The notes under the pieces are model-generated. The model did not search any database and was not told the DNA's origin. It saw only the letters and a list, made by a program, of their open reading frames with translations. Of a DNA stretch of 64,000 nucleotides, positions 35,126 through 47,717 are shown in pieces. The position numbers and the translations under genes are program-made. This DNA comes from Neckera pumila (lineage: Eukaryota; Streptophyta; Bryopsida; Hypnales; Neckeraceae). The stretch's first letter is position 1. Every line of letters starts with the position of its first letter. The DNA is taken from assembly GCA_963969595.1 (NCBI GenBank), contig OZ018417.1:8496501-8560500 (forward strand), read 5' to 3'.

Positions 35126-35563
35126 TCTCTCCAGTCTGACTTCCGTACTTGAGTCGGCATGTTTGCATGTGGGCTCCTCATTTCATCTGCCACTGGCTGG
35201 CCAGTGGAATGGAATTGCTTCCAGAGGGAGCCAAAGTCGTTTCAATAGTCGTTTTAATGCTCCACATTCTTTGCGTGCTACAGTAGAGGCGTACTACTGC
35301 ATATACTACTATTCTCGAGTGCTAAGAGTGTTATGCTTGGCGTACTGTACAAGATTGCGGAGCTAGCTTTGCGGTGCAAGTCTGTCGACCGTGGTTTTTT
35401 TCTCATGCACGGAAAGCTAGAGTCACAGAATCTGCTGAATTAAGCCGGGAATTAAAGACCCTTCTGGCAGTTTGTTTTTGTCTTCTTTTGTGTGCTACGG
35501 ATTTGAACTCATGAAACAGAATTTTTCAAAGTCTGTTTCGATCTTGAGTTCAAATGATTTCAG

Positions 35564-35639
35564 CAATTGAAGAGCCAAAGGATTCAGACATCCAAGTTGG
35601 CAATGAAGTTACTTTGCCTGAATGTGACTTCTTTGTGAT
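35564..35639 (+). pseudogene. Isolated exon-like fragment
   Basis: Preceded by TGATTTCAG and followed by GTGAGTACC. In one phase it encodes IEEPKDSDIQVGNEVTLPEC then DFFV with no stop, and the composition is protein-like in otherwise non-coding DNA. No flanking exons were found and the family is not recognised. It may belong to the same dead gene as the array upstream. Confidence 0.3.
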
Positions 35640-35699
35640 GTGAGTACCAAGGATCCGCCTAAACTGACTAAAATCAGAGTTGAGTTTCTACCCAAAAAA

Positions 35700-38189
35700 A
35701 TCCTTGCGCTACTAGTACATTGTAAAAAACAGGGCCTTTACTAGAGACATTTTAGCCAAAACTGCAACAAACGATAGATTTGATAGCCCGGTTTGCAACT
35801 TAGTTCCTCCATATTAGAATTGGCATCTATTTAGTCAGTTTTATGTTATAGTGTTCCCAATAATCCTTCACAACTTGCAAAATCCTTTCTTTTCTATTTT
35901 TTTTTTCTTTGATAATACTTACTTTCAAGGTAGCCAAAGTTGATGCTTGTTTGTGTTGAAGGTAGCATATTGCACGAAATTCCATAAACTAGTTCTAGGA
36001 TCACTAGTGAGTACCTCCAGAATTGCCATTCTTTGCTTTTTGTGTCTAGTTATTATCATTAGATTGGTCAAATTTTCATAATTTTCTTGTTGGCACTTGG
36101 AAGGAGGTTCCAATTGCACCAAAGAACGTGGCATTTGGATATTGTATGCAAAAGTTATGAAGGAAGAAAACTGCTTCTTAGATTTAGGGTAGCATAACTT
36201 TTGCTCTCAGACACCAATTGAAATAAAAATTATAATCACAAAAAGCTAGTGTGATTTCATATCTTCAAAAAAGGCTTAAAAAAATCATGTCACACAATTG
36301 AGGTCAAAATAGGCTACCCCAAATCCCAAGAGTCCTAAGAGGGGACTTTGGGAATTTAGAAATTAAGGACTTTGCGATATTTGTATTGGCCTCTTTTCTT
36401 GCTTCAATTTGACATTTGAACTATATTTTGCAGCAAATTGTTCACAATATTTACCTTTACTGTTTCTTTATGCATTATTTTTGCTACTACCAAGAGAGGT
36501 TGGCTATTTTTTGTGAAAGAATTTATATTTTATTCAATAAAAAAAGCCGGATTACTACTGCTTTTAAAGACCAATAGCCAAGTCTTACCTAGGTATCATC
36601 TAGTTTTGGTATAGATATCACCAAATATCACCCAAGTATCACATGAATATTGAAGAAATAGTTGGCTACTTCTCCAAAATGATAAAAAAATCATTGTTTA
36701 CCTTCATGATTTTTAGAAACTCTTTTCTGTTGTAGAGAGTGAATTCTTGTTCTCTTGCTTAGCAAAGTGCTTTGGATATGACCACAAGTAAGGTAGGGAC
36801 CCCTAAATGTGCCACTTGAAGAGACGCTCACATAGTGTACAATGTGCATCCATCCTTGAAGAAACAGTTTTTGAACATCTACCCAAAATTTGAATCTTCA
36901 TAACTTTTGCATACTGGATCAAAATGATGTGTTTTTTGGTGCATTGAAATCTCCTATCACTTGCCAATGAGAAAATTTAAAATTTTCACAAGCTTAATAA
37001 TGGAAATAATTGACATTAAAAGCAAGGGTGATTTTGGTAGTAAAAATCACATCTCCATTTTGAATGAGATAATAGTATTTTGAACTCATGTTTCAATAGT
37101 GAGTTCCATGCAATGTTAATTTGGCGGGAATAAAGGGAAGAAAATTGGTTTTTGTCCTAAAAGACAATTGGATTGGAGTAGACAAATGGGACATTAAACC
37201 ACTAATAGTCATCACTACCAGATTTAAAGGTACCTCGTACACCACAACATTCAATGCCCTTTTAAAAACATTTCATGTACAAATATTTGCAATAAATCCA
37301 ATTTTTACCAATATAAGTCAAATAGCTATCAAATACTCAACATAAAAACTTCCTTACAAACAGCAACTTGGAAACAACTAGCCTCTTCTTATCTTTATAG
37401 AACTTCTTCAATACAAATTATATAATAACACATTCATATGTAGACACCTCTTCTTCAAATTACAACTAACTTTGGTCAAATTTATATCAATAAAGAACCA
37501 TTTCAACAATTCATATAAATAATTTGAATAAGTTTCATTAAGATCCATAGAACCTCTCTCTTAATTGAGGTAATGTAGTTTTCATAATTACATGTAGACC
37601 CAACAATTATGAAGGCATCTTTAAATCACTAGAAGAAACCTATGTTTTTTTGAATGGATTTTTGTAACATCCACTTGCTTTTACGTTATATTTGATGTTA
37701 CAACTGATGTCTTGACATTTAGTCTAATATCATTGTTAACGCAAAAACAAGTAGACATCACAAAAAATCCATTCTAAAAGACACGGTATCTTCTAGTGAT
37801 TTACACCAATCCAAAGAAAAAAGATTGGACTTCTTCTTCTACTATGGCCAAATGGAACACAATTAGGTTCTTGTAAAGTCAATCTTGAATGGATCTTTTT
37901 GAATTTGGAGAAGTGGACAAGTACCTTCTTCTACAAAAATCAAGTTTTTTTTCCAATTGGATGCATAGATCATTATTATATTCCCCCCCCCCCCCTCCCA
38001 AAGGATAAAAAAAGTAGCTTCAAGCAGCTTGTATAGACCTCTTCTTCTATTTTTGAAATTAGAAAGTATGTAGGTTACATGATATATAATAGAGTTTATT
38101 GTAAAGCCATGCAAAAAACATGTTTACATAGAGCCTCTTCTAATATTTATTCTAGAAAGCATTTGAATTTTTATACTACTTGGATGTTT
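35700..38189. other. Gene-free AT-rich DNA
   Basis: No coding signal on either strand; short ORFs have intergenic composition. Contains a poly-C tract at 37982-37996. Confidence 0.6.
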
Positions 38190-39073
38190 TTAAGCCCTAA
38201 AGGACTAGGGGTGTTTGAGCACAACTCTTGTTTTCTTGACTTGCTCTTGTAATGAGTGTAATTCCTCATTTGTGTAGAATAATTTTGATGATCACCACTG
38301 TTAAAATGAGAGAAGACTTTTGTAGCTTTCTGATGGAAAAAAAATCAACAAAATTGCATAATTTTTGAGAAAATGCCACCGTTGATAAGATTGATGAAAG
38401 ATACATTAGATGACATTTCAGGGCATTAGAATCCCATTTTAGGCCCGTTCCCCAATTTGGCCCAATTTTGTGAATAGTGGTATGGGCTGTTAGTAAAAGA
38501 AACTAAAAAAAAAACACTCAAATATCATTTTAAGCATTTTTTTCTTCCAAAAATGACGTTGTATAGTCCTGAACACATTAGCCAATTATTGCAGCTGTGT
38601 TCCTGCAATCTAGAAACACATAAAACACTTTGGGAACTATCTGAGAACTCACAATCTCTTAATGCCCTGAAATGTCATCTAATATTTAGCTAGGCAGTAC
38701 TTTGCACATATGCTTAATTGGGAATGTTAAAATCCGGAATGCTCAAAAGTGCTCCAAAAACTCTAATTTTTTTCTACATGTACATATCATTACGATATTG
38801 GTGTGCAATTTTTTTCAAATAATTTTGAGGTGCAAAAAAAAAGATATGGAGATGTGAAGTGACGGCCCAAAGCGTCTTCTCCATTCTCAAAAAATTCACC
38901 AAAAATTGCACACTTGATCATTTCTCGATTGAATTGCATCAATAGGTTTAGCAGAAAATACCATCTAGGATCTCTTTGTTGTTCATGAACTGTTAGTGAG
39001 GTTAATATATTGAATTTTCTACAAGTATAGTTGCAAAAGCCACATGGTGGCCTTATGGTCCTTTAGGGATTAA
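38190..39073. mobile_element. TTAA-ended non-autonomous DNA transposon (copy 2)
   Basis: Left end TTAAGCCCTAAAGGACTA; reverse complement of the right end TTAATCCCTAAAGGACCAT. The length is 884 bp and the interior AT-rich and non-coding. It also contains an internal pair TGACATTTCAGGGCATTA (38412) and TAATGCCCTGAAATGTCA (38660) in inverted orientation. Confidence 0.65.
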
Positions 39074-41107
39074 GAATGAAAACAAGGCATAGCTTATTCT
39101 ACTTGAAATATCATGGAATGTCAACAAGGCATGTTGCATGCAATCTATTCATGTTGGGTTGGCTTCTTCCTAAAAAGTTTGGTCCCACGTCTAGATAAAG
39201 AGAGGATCAAACACAAATGAACACCTCAAATGCTGCTAAATCCATTTCAGACTATGCTTTTCAATTGTTTGTAGTGACAATAATAGGTGCACTCAATTGT
39301 TTAAACTTTGTTTTCTTAGTAGGAACACTACCTGCACTATGAAGTACAACAAAAGTTCAAATAATTATCCATTTGGATGGTTTTAGGAAAATAGATCATA
39401 ATATGAGTAGAATCTAAATATCAGGTCTTCATTTTTGCAATTTTTTATTTACTTCCCATTCCTAAATGAATTTATTTTGAATCTTGCATAACAATCATGA
39501 AGCACCAAGTGACCATACTAGATGCATTATTGAAAATAGACAAAAATTGCTTTTCCAACATACTTGGATGTACTTTATCCATTTCTTGTAGCTTTGGCAA
39601 TAAGCTCTTGAAAACATTCATAATTCATATAGTGGATGCTGCTTCTCTTAGGGTTTAATTTTGTAGTGAAATGTAAAGCTTTAAAAAGCAACTTTTTGCC
39701 AATAGATTTGCAATTTTGAAGAGTTTGTCTTGTCGGAAAACAAATGAATTTATATCTCGCTAATTCAAGTTGGAAAGTTGTTTCATATTATTTGGACTTG
39801 TATGGAATTAGTTATGAGTTTTGAAGTGGAAATTGAATCACAACGAGCTCTAAAAGTGTCCACCCCAAGAAATGGTTACCAATAGTACATTCATGAAATC
39901 AATACAATTGATACATTGAAGAAATATATATCTATGTGCTTTTAGAGCTTGAACTATTTTTCTAAACCTTGTAAAGATGTTGCGGAACTAAAGGTCTGAT
40001 GGATGACTTCATTGATAGTAGTAGAAACAAAAAATGCACCTATTGGTCTAATAATAGGAATATTTTAATGACTACCTTGGTCATAGGGGGCATCCTTTTA
40101 AGGTTAATCCTATAAGGACATTACAGACTAGAGTGGTTAAATGGATGATAGAGAATTCTTCTATGTAAATAAGACAAAAGTCCATATGTTGTTCCTCTAG
40201 ATTTTGTGCTGAAAGGGAAGGTCGTGCATAGTAATTTGAACTCCAACAAAGCCAATTGTAAAGTCTTCTCAGTTTGTAATAGGGATGTTGAAGGAAGATT
40301 TAACTAAGAATAGTACAAGAAACCAAAATACCAAATTCCATCACACCCTGTTGTTGGTGCTTCGAGGAGCTTTGTCCTTTTTTTTTTTTAATATCAAATT
40401 CCAGCTCTTGGTCCCTCATTTCACATGCTTTACAATTAACACTAATGAGTTTTTTTTTTCCTTTTTTAGCAAATGATTTACAATGTACCAAAAATGATGA
40501 TTTCCATAGTAACTAGCCTATTCCTATAGACTTTCATTCATATGTGATGCCGTGACCATTTTTGGTCAATGAATGATAGAGAATCCTTCTGTATAAGACA
40601 AAAAAGCAACTACTCATCCTCGAAATTTTGCGTGAAAAGGAGATGTCTTGTAGTTTGACTTCCAATGAGTGCTTTTGCATTTTTTTTAACTAACTATTCC
40701 AGACCGTCCTTCAAGGGTTAATGTAAGCCAGTACCAAAATCTAAATCAACCTCTTTGTTTGTGTGAAAAAAAAAAAAAAAAAAAAATCTAAATCAAGTAA
40801 GATTTGGGCATAAATTCGCCAAAAAAATTTAAAAGGCTGGGAAGAAGAGTGGGGGCACTTCTCAATTCCCATATAGACCCGGAATCACGGACCAACGCAT
40901 CCCGTAATTCACGGGTCTCCGCTGCTGCGACCTGGGCCCAACCTGGGTCCAACCGGACCCATTGCCTGACAAAACCCGCGCCCGTCCCAGGGAGCATCTC
41001 TCTGGTTCCCCTTTTGCATATGAGCCCTTCTACGACTTCCTCTCGTCACTTGCCCACTACAGCCCTGCTCTTCGCCATTGCGCATTTGCGCACTATCTCT
41101 ACAAGTC
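39074..41107. other. Gene-free DNA upstream of the FLZ gene
   Basis: AT-rich until about 40800 with a 21-bp poly-A tract near 40766. After 40800 the GC content rises, marking the FLZ promoter/leader region. ORFs at 40804-41258 have no motif. Confidence 0.55.
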
Positions 41108-41870
41108 CCGTATAGTTTTCATCAAGTTTAGTGCACTTCAGTTCTTCTTTTCAAGCTCTGATTTCATAGCTTTAGTCACATTTGCTCATTGCTTTCTTTT
41201 CTCCTTCGTAGCTCCTGCTTGTGCGCCTCAGATCGGTTGGAAAAACACGTTGGTTTGAGGGTAACATACGTGTGTGTGCACACGTTTTAATGGTCTTTCG
41301 TGGGTTGTAGCATATCAAGAGCTCTTCTCACCTGCAAGCACAAACCCATTTATACAATGTCTGTGTAGTTTTCATCTTTTCTAGCAAGTTTATTGCACTT
41401 GAGCTCTTCTTTTGAAGGTCTGATTGCACAGCTTTGGTCACATTTGCTCATTGCTTTCTTTTCTCCTTTTGTAGCTCCCTGCTTGTGTGCGTCAGATCGG
41501 TTGGGAAACGCGTTTGGTAGAGGGTAACATACGTGTGTGTGCATACGTTTTAATGGTCTTTTGTGGGTTGTAGCATATCAAGAGCTCTTCTCACCTGCAA
41601 GCACAACCCATCTGCATATACAGTTTCTGTGTAGTTTTCATCTTTTCTGGCAAGTTTATTGCACTTGAGCTCTTCTTTTGAAGGTCTGATTGCATAGCTT
41701 TGGTCACATTCCCTCATCGCTTTCTTTTCTCCTTTGTAGCTCCCTGCTTGTGTGCCTCAGATCGGTCGGGAAACACGTTGGGTTGAGGGTAGCATGTGTG
41801 TGCATACATTGTAATGACCTTTCCTGAGTTGTAGCATATCGAGAGCTCCTCTCATTTGTAACAAGAGCTA
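41108..41870. repeat. Tandem triplication of the FLZ 5' leader, about 255 bp unit
   Basis: Three units start near 41110, 41362 and 41629 at GTRTAGTTTTCATC. Each carries TGGTCACATTTGCTCATTGC or a variant, TTTCTTTTCTCCTT, GCCTCAGATCGGTTGG, GTGTGTGCAYACGTTTTAATG and GTAGCATATCAAGAGCTC. The last unit ends about 40 bp before the FLZ start codon. Confidence 0.85.
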
Positions 41871-41907
41871 CGAGAGTGTAGGATATCAGACGGAGAACAC
41901 GTCAAGC

Positions 41908-43139
41908 ATGGCAGGGAAAAGGCCGCGGTCACTTTCGCGCACGGTGAGCGTGTCGCAGTTAGGATCTCGAACCCTGTCTCAAGAGTTTCCAGCCAAGAAT
42001 CCCATTGAGAATCCTGTCCCTGTGTCTTCTCCACGCATTGTTGTTGGTTTCGATCCAAAGCCGTTCGAATCCTCGCCTCCGTATTCCCCGACTTTCCACG
42101 AGAAGTCTGCTTCCCCGCGGTCGGTTCTCAACAGCCTCTTCTCTCGGCACCAGCGCAAGGTCAGCGACGGAGTGGGTTTAGGCATTGCTCTTGCCGAGGG
42201 CTGTCAGGTTCCCAATGTTGTTGTACCTGCTGTTGGTCCATGGGAGAAACTGGTGGTACATCAACGGCGTCATAGCAACCCCATCCCTACTCTAGTTCGG
42301 GATGTAGGAGTTGTTCCACAACGGAAGGAATGTAATCAGGAGCGTGCTGAGTTTGCCAGCATGGAGTCTGTTGATCGTCGCGACGCGTTTGTGGTTGTTG
42401 AAGCGCCAGCGAGAGGGAGTGTTGTGACAGGGAAAGTTGTGACGGTCTCCTCTCACTTCCTTGATGAGTGCTCATTGTGCAAGCGTCATCTACCGGAAGA
42501 CCAAGACATCTTCATGTACAGGTACGGTCACTGCGGTTTCAACATTTTGGTTTCCCTTTCGTCATGTTGTCGGCGAAGCTACGATACCATTCTCCGTATC
42601 GTTCGGCTTTCCTCATGTTTGTGCATTGCTAGTTCAGTTTCACTATGTTGCCTTGCCTGTCACCATGTTGTTTGTGCAATGCTAGTTCAGGTTCACTATG
42701 ATGCCTTGCCTGTCACCATGTTTGAGCAATGCTAGTTCAGTTTCACTATGTTGCCTTCCCTGTCACCGTGTTGTTTATACAATGCCGGTTCAGGTTCACC
42801 ACGTTGCTTTGCCTTTCACCGTGTTTTTCGTGCAATGCTAGTTCCCCTTCACCAAGGTCGATCATCTGGATCCCGTTTCTTTAATGTTTGGTGCTTCTTG
42901 TTTTGGATATTCCGGTCACTTTGTTGTTTGCAAAGCCACTACCTATTTTCACCACGATTTGGATCCCGTGATTCTGATGTTTGTTGTTGGGGTGTTGCAG
43001 AGGGGACAAAGCGTTTTGCAGCTTAGAGTGCAGATCACAACAGATGATACTCGATGAGTACGGAAAGAGCTGCTCGTTGCAAGGAGCGTCAGTCGCACGC
43101 TCACGATGCGCTCCAGTGTCATTCGTTGCTGCCGGGTGA
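41908..43139 (+). CDS. FLZ-type zinc-finger protein (formerly DUF581)
   Basis: Two exons, 41908-42521 and 43001-43139 (phase 2; AG|GTACGG and TTGCAG), 250 aa. The first exon encodes a Ser/Pro/Arg-rich disordered region starting MAGKRPRSLSRTVSVSQL. The FLZ domain crosses the intron: FLDECSLCKRHLPEDQDIFM, YRGDKAF, CSLECRSQQMILDE. Zinc ligands are Cys188, Cys191, Cys211 and Cys215, matching the family pattern C-x2-C-x17-19-FCSxxCR. FLZ proteins are plant-specific adaptors that bind SnRK1 kinase subunits in energy and stress signalling; partner binding here is inferred. Both the leader and the intron contain tandem duplications. Confidence 0.93.
42629..42850. repeat. Tandem repeat in the FLZ intron, about 55 bp unit, 4-5 copies
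   Basis: The unit GCAATGCTAGTTCAGKTTCA followed by CTATGTTGCCTTGCCTGTCA and CCATGTTGTTTG recurs to about 42850 with increasing divergence. It creates spurious read-through from exon 1 (ORF to 42735), not coding sequence. Confidence 0.85.
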
Positions 43140-46100
43140 CTAGTCTACGTCCAATTTTGATGCTTGTCAGTACCTGACATTGCCGAAGCCTTGGATGTAG
43201 CACAGCCCAATCAAGCCATGTACAGTGGATGTACATCTTATGGAGGTTTCATGTATACAGCAAGGGACGGGAAGGGAAAGCGGGATTAACAAGCATTCAC
43301 AGCACATGTGCAGAGGCGGGTTCACAATTTCTTTGTTCTATTGAAGTTGATAAAAATCTTAAAAAGTGTAAAATGACAACGACGATGGTGTAGATTTGTA
43401 GACATGATCTCTTCCTCTCATCTCTCGAGTTACTACGACTGGAGGGGCAGTTTTGTACAGCGATTTATGTGCTCGTGATGGAGATTCTTACCGACATCTG
43501 GATGAACATGCAGCCAGGTTCTCGAAGTGAATCAATTTTTGGGTTGGATATTGCAGTGGATCAGCAGCAATAAGGGCATGGAGTTTAGTACTGTCCTTCG
43601 ATGAGGTTTGTCGGCAATGGAGCAGCAGATTGTAGGTGGGCAGCACATATTTGCTTGATTAGTGCATATGGGTATATGCAAGAGATGAACATTGCAAATG
43701 ACATGTGAAGCCGTTGTTCTCTGCTCTATAATGTTATTTCTATTCTTCGAGGAGGTTATCGGGATAATGAAAGGAGCTTGCACTGAGCATTATCTAGTAA
43801 TACTGCAAGCTTGGAAGCATTGACAGTAGTTCTGGGAACGGGAGGGTTTAGGGGCTTTGATATTTCAACACCCTACTTTTATTAACAATGCAATTTTCTA
43901 ATGTGAATTTGGTGCTTTGTCATGGTTGTCATGCTTGATTACTTATCATGACTTGGTCCTGTACAGTACTGTCCAACATGCCCATTGCTATTCAGAATCA
44001 TTGTTCTTTCATGGCTATGAACCCATGAACTAGTCGTGGGTTTGAACATGGGATGTGGTCCATTCAGTTTGTTTTCTTACAGCTGTTGGTTTGCTGGCAA
44101 CTCCTGGAGTGCGTACGGAGTTTTGTGGACTCTTCTGTTTCAGTTGTAATATGTGGGGCTCCAGATGCTTCACTGTGGACCAGAGTGATTGCATGATGGT
44201 ACACAAGGCCCTGGAGTAGTTAGAGATGTGAAGTAACATATTTTGATTGTTTACAAGGAGAGTGGTTCTACACAATCCTTGGTAATCAAGAGCTGTTTCA
44301 AGATTTTTCAAATAGAACAAATGGGATTGCATCATTGTATAGGACGGACCTTGAATTGTTAGTGAAGTTAGATGCTGAGGATTGGTAGTGGTGTGTTCCT
44401 CATGTTTGATGCTCATAACTTCACCTGATGAATGTGCATAGAAAAGTCTCTGGTACTTTGCAGGTTTGGGATTTCTCAAGATTTGTCACAGGGAACCAAA
44501 TTGGTTGCATGATTGTACAGTACATCACATGATCACCTTGAGTAGTTAGTTAGATGTGCAAAGTGTAAAATCATTAATAAAATTTGATGATGTTAAGTTG
44601 GGTGTTTCTACACTCTTTGTTGAGTGCAAAGATCTGTTTCAAGATTCTTTGAAGGATCCAACTTGATTGCATGAATGAACATGATCACTTCAGGTAGTTA
44701 CTTAGATGCTAAGTATCAAATTATTCTGAAGATGGGATGTCCATAGTGTCACTGTGAGTGATTTTAGATTTTTCTTGAATAGAAGCAACATCTAACTCAT
44801 TTTAGGGTTCATATGTTTTGGACTCTTTGAATTAGGTATGAACCTTGAAGTTGGAATTGGAGAATGCCCTAAAATTGTCCCCACCCTAAAATGTTTCATT
44901 AGTGAAATAAAATTTCCAATATGTACCTTGTTGTTAAAAGATGCTTTTCAAATAGAGGAGGGCATACGGCATACGGCTTAACTTAACCCTAATTTATTTT
45001 TAAAAGTCCATTGATATGATTGTTTAGTGTATTTTTAGAAACTATGATGTTTAAGGATTAATTTTTGATGTTGACAAGGTGGGTATGACATTTCAAAAGC
45101 ATTTGATAAAATATTGCCTTTTGATCCATTTGTTAATTATATAAAGGCATTATAGATGTTGATCTTACAATACTCCAAAACTTGTAAGAAAATTATTGAT
45201 TGTGACTACCACCTTGCTATCACCTTCCCATAAATCCATACTCATAAGTTAAAATCTTTTGAATTGTTAATTAATTTAAAAAATAAAAATAAAATACAAA
45301 AGTGAAAGTATAAGCACACTTGGCAATTGGTTATGGTATATCAAATTGGAGCTTAAACAATGTACAATGTACTTTCTAATAGATTTTGTATATGGCAAGG
45401 TATTTGTTCAAATGTTTGTGTATTATTTAGTGATTTGTTCAAATTTATAGCCATATTAAGATCAAAGCAATTTTAGGGAGGCAAATTTGGATGTGACATT
45501 CTAACCTTTTCAATGGCCCTTTGCAAGTATACTAACAAAATCTTCTCAATTTTATGTTAAATTTTAGCAATTATTCTATGTCAAAGTTAGTTTTGTAATA
45601 ATTAAGCAAAAATTGAAGCATGTCCGAAATTTTATAAATTTGCAAACCAATATACCAATATAAAAAAGTAAAGAAAAAAATTTGAGGGTCTTTAGTTCAT
45701 TTTGAAATCAAAAATGCTGAAGTTAGATTTTTTTTTAAATAATTTGAAAATTAAAAAATCATTTTTTTTTGCATTTTAATTTTCAAAATAAGACCATTCT
45801 GGCTTACAAGTATTGAAAACAATTGAGGGGATTGGTAAGTAATGCCTTCTCATACTTGCCAAATGCTATTCATCTAATTGTAGAAAGGTTGATGAAGTAA
45901 CCACAAACAATTCCAATTCCTCCTAAATGTTGATTCAACTTTTGAAGGGAAATTGAATGTGAAAGATATCCAAAATGTTGAGCACTAGTATAACAAGTGT
46001 AAAGAACAATTGGAGGTCCTTTTGGGTAATAAATGGTTTTATATATAGTATTGTGGAGGTGGCAAATACAAAAGGTTATTTTTTGATACTCTTTCTTTCC

Positions 46101-47153
46101 TTTTAACTTCTTCATGCATGTTTTGCTAGTACTAGTGTCATTTCTTGATGTGCATAAAATAGATTTTGGCATCATCTAAATTACATTTATAGCCTCCTAC
46201 ACCTTGCATCTGTAAAATTTGTAATTTATATGTTGTGATTCCAAAATTTATGCAACCACCTCCATTATGATTCAATTGAAAGTATCTACTTGCAAAAAAG
46301 AATTGTCAATTATTATTATGTATCCATATATGCCCCTTTGTCTATAGAATTTATTTAGATGCATTTAAATGTAGTTACCTTAGTGATTGTATAGTGAGTC
46401 CTTTGGGGATTCACATGATTATAAGGGGCTTAAAGTTATAATAAGGATTCATATAACTACACCTTAAATTGCACAATTAAACAATTAAGCATGATTCAGC
46501 ATGGTTTTCACTATAATACTGAAAATAATAATTGCAGGACCCCATTGGTAGTCAAAACGGGATTCTAGATTCTATTAAAATGCATTTTTTGGACACCATA
46601 CGAGTAAACTATGAATTTTCAAAGTGCTGAAAATAGGTGTACCTAACAACAATCATCAAGTCTTATGAATAGTGGGAGTACAGTTTAGGCAAGAATCTGT
46701 AATGTGCGATTTTAGGTGTAGTTACCTTAATATTCACTATTATTCAATTTCAAAGCATTAAAGGGCTTAAGTCACATGTTAAAACTATCCAATGAACTAT
46801 TATAAGTTGCCGTATGATGAAATATTCATCATACGGGATTTTCCATTTTAGTGGAATTACGGGACCAGATAGAAAATGAAACATAATAGTAGATTTGCCA
46901 AAACCAAGAATTCAGTAATCCTCAATGCGCTTACATGACAAAGGACCTGTATGCCCAACAGTTCTGAACGGGAGATGGTGTCGCAGTATCCCTTGCTCAT
47001 TTGTATTCTAAAAATCGCTAGCTTTCCCACTAAAAGACGGCTCTCTCGACAAGAATTTTTTGGTCTTGGGTAGAAAATATGGCTAGGCTCTCAACAAGCA
47101 CAAAACTTTCACCGTTAAGCCATGCGAATAAAAGCCAAGTTTAGTTAGCAATG
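43140..47153. other. FLZ 3' flank and gene-free AT-rich DNA
   Basis: 43140 to about 44700 is the less AT-rich downstream flank of FLZ. The 149-codon minus ORF at 44030-44479 overlaps a repeat and has no motif. From 44800 on the DNA is strongly AT-rich with no coding signal. Confidence 0.55.
44170..44760. repeat. Degenerate repeat, about 170 bp unit, roughly 3 copies
   Basis: Recurring order: TTGCATGATGGTACA, GAGTAGTTAGAGATGTG, then CTACACNATCCTTGG and CTGTTTCAAGATTYTT. Copies begin near 44190, 44500 and 44665. The middle copy is the best preserved. Confidence 0.6.
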
Positions 47154-47717
47154 TTAACCCCTAAAGGACCGAATGACCATTGAATGTTTGCAGGTGACCT
47201 TGGGTAGGTGCGTATGAAGTCATTTTTTAGCGGATGTTCTTCAAATTTTGTCACAAGGTGTAAACATGTACCCTTTTGGTGGAAATTCAATTTTTTTTCT
47301 GATCGGGTGCGTGGCTCAAAAGTTATACTGCCTTGAACTTTTTGGGCAGATCGGGCAGCATGAGCAAAACTCCTCCAATAATTTTGAAATTTGGCAAGTA
47401 TGTAACTTACACAATACAAGATGCAAATAAAATAAAAACCATGTATAGTGTAAGAAACTCACTTTAGGAGGAGTTAAAGTCTGCTGGCCCTATTGGACAA
47501 GGTAAAAAGAAAACTTTTTCTCCTAAATTCAAACGTTATAATCTTTCAACCCAAGTTTCTGAAATTTTTACCACACATTCCTAAAGAAGTCTAGTACAAA
47601 TTTGTACGGTTGAAACTTGAAAAAAAGATGTTTTTTTCCATCTTTTTCTTGCTGCTCTAAAAATGGCAATTTTTGACAATTTCTGCCGAAAATGTGCCTC
47701 GGTCCTTTAGAAGTTAA
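47154..47717. mobile_element. TTAA-ended MITE (copy 3)
   Basis: Left end TTAACCCCTAAAGGACCGA; reverse complement of the right end TTAACTTCTAAAGGACCGA, 17 of 19 identical. It is 564 bp and non-coding. It shares its right TTAA with the left TTAA of the next element. Confidence 0.75.

Noticed and set aside
41959..42185. Minus-strand ORFs opposite the FLZ gene
   Set aside because: They are antisense shadows of FLZ exon 1, which encodes a clear domain on the plus strand.
42522..42735. Extension of FLZ exon 1 to a 275-codon protein
   Set aside because: The extension reads into an intronic tandem repeat and loses the second half of the zinc finger; the spliced form restores all four Cys.
44030..44479. 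149-codon minus-strand ORF as a gene
   Set aside because: It overlaps a degenerate tandem repeat, has low-complexity composition and no recognisable motif.
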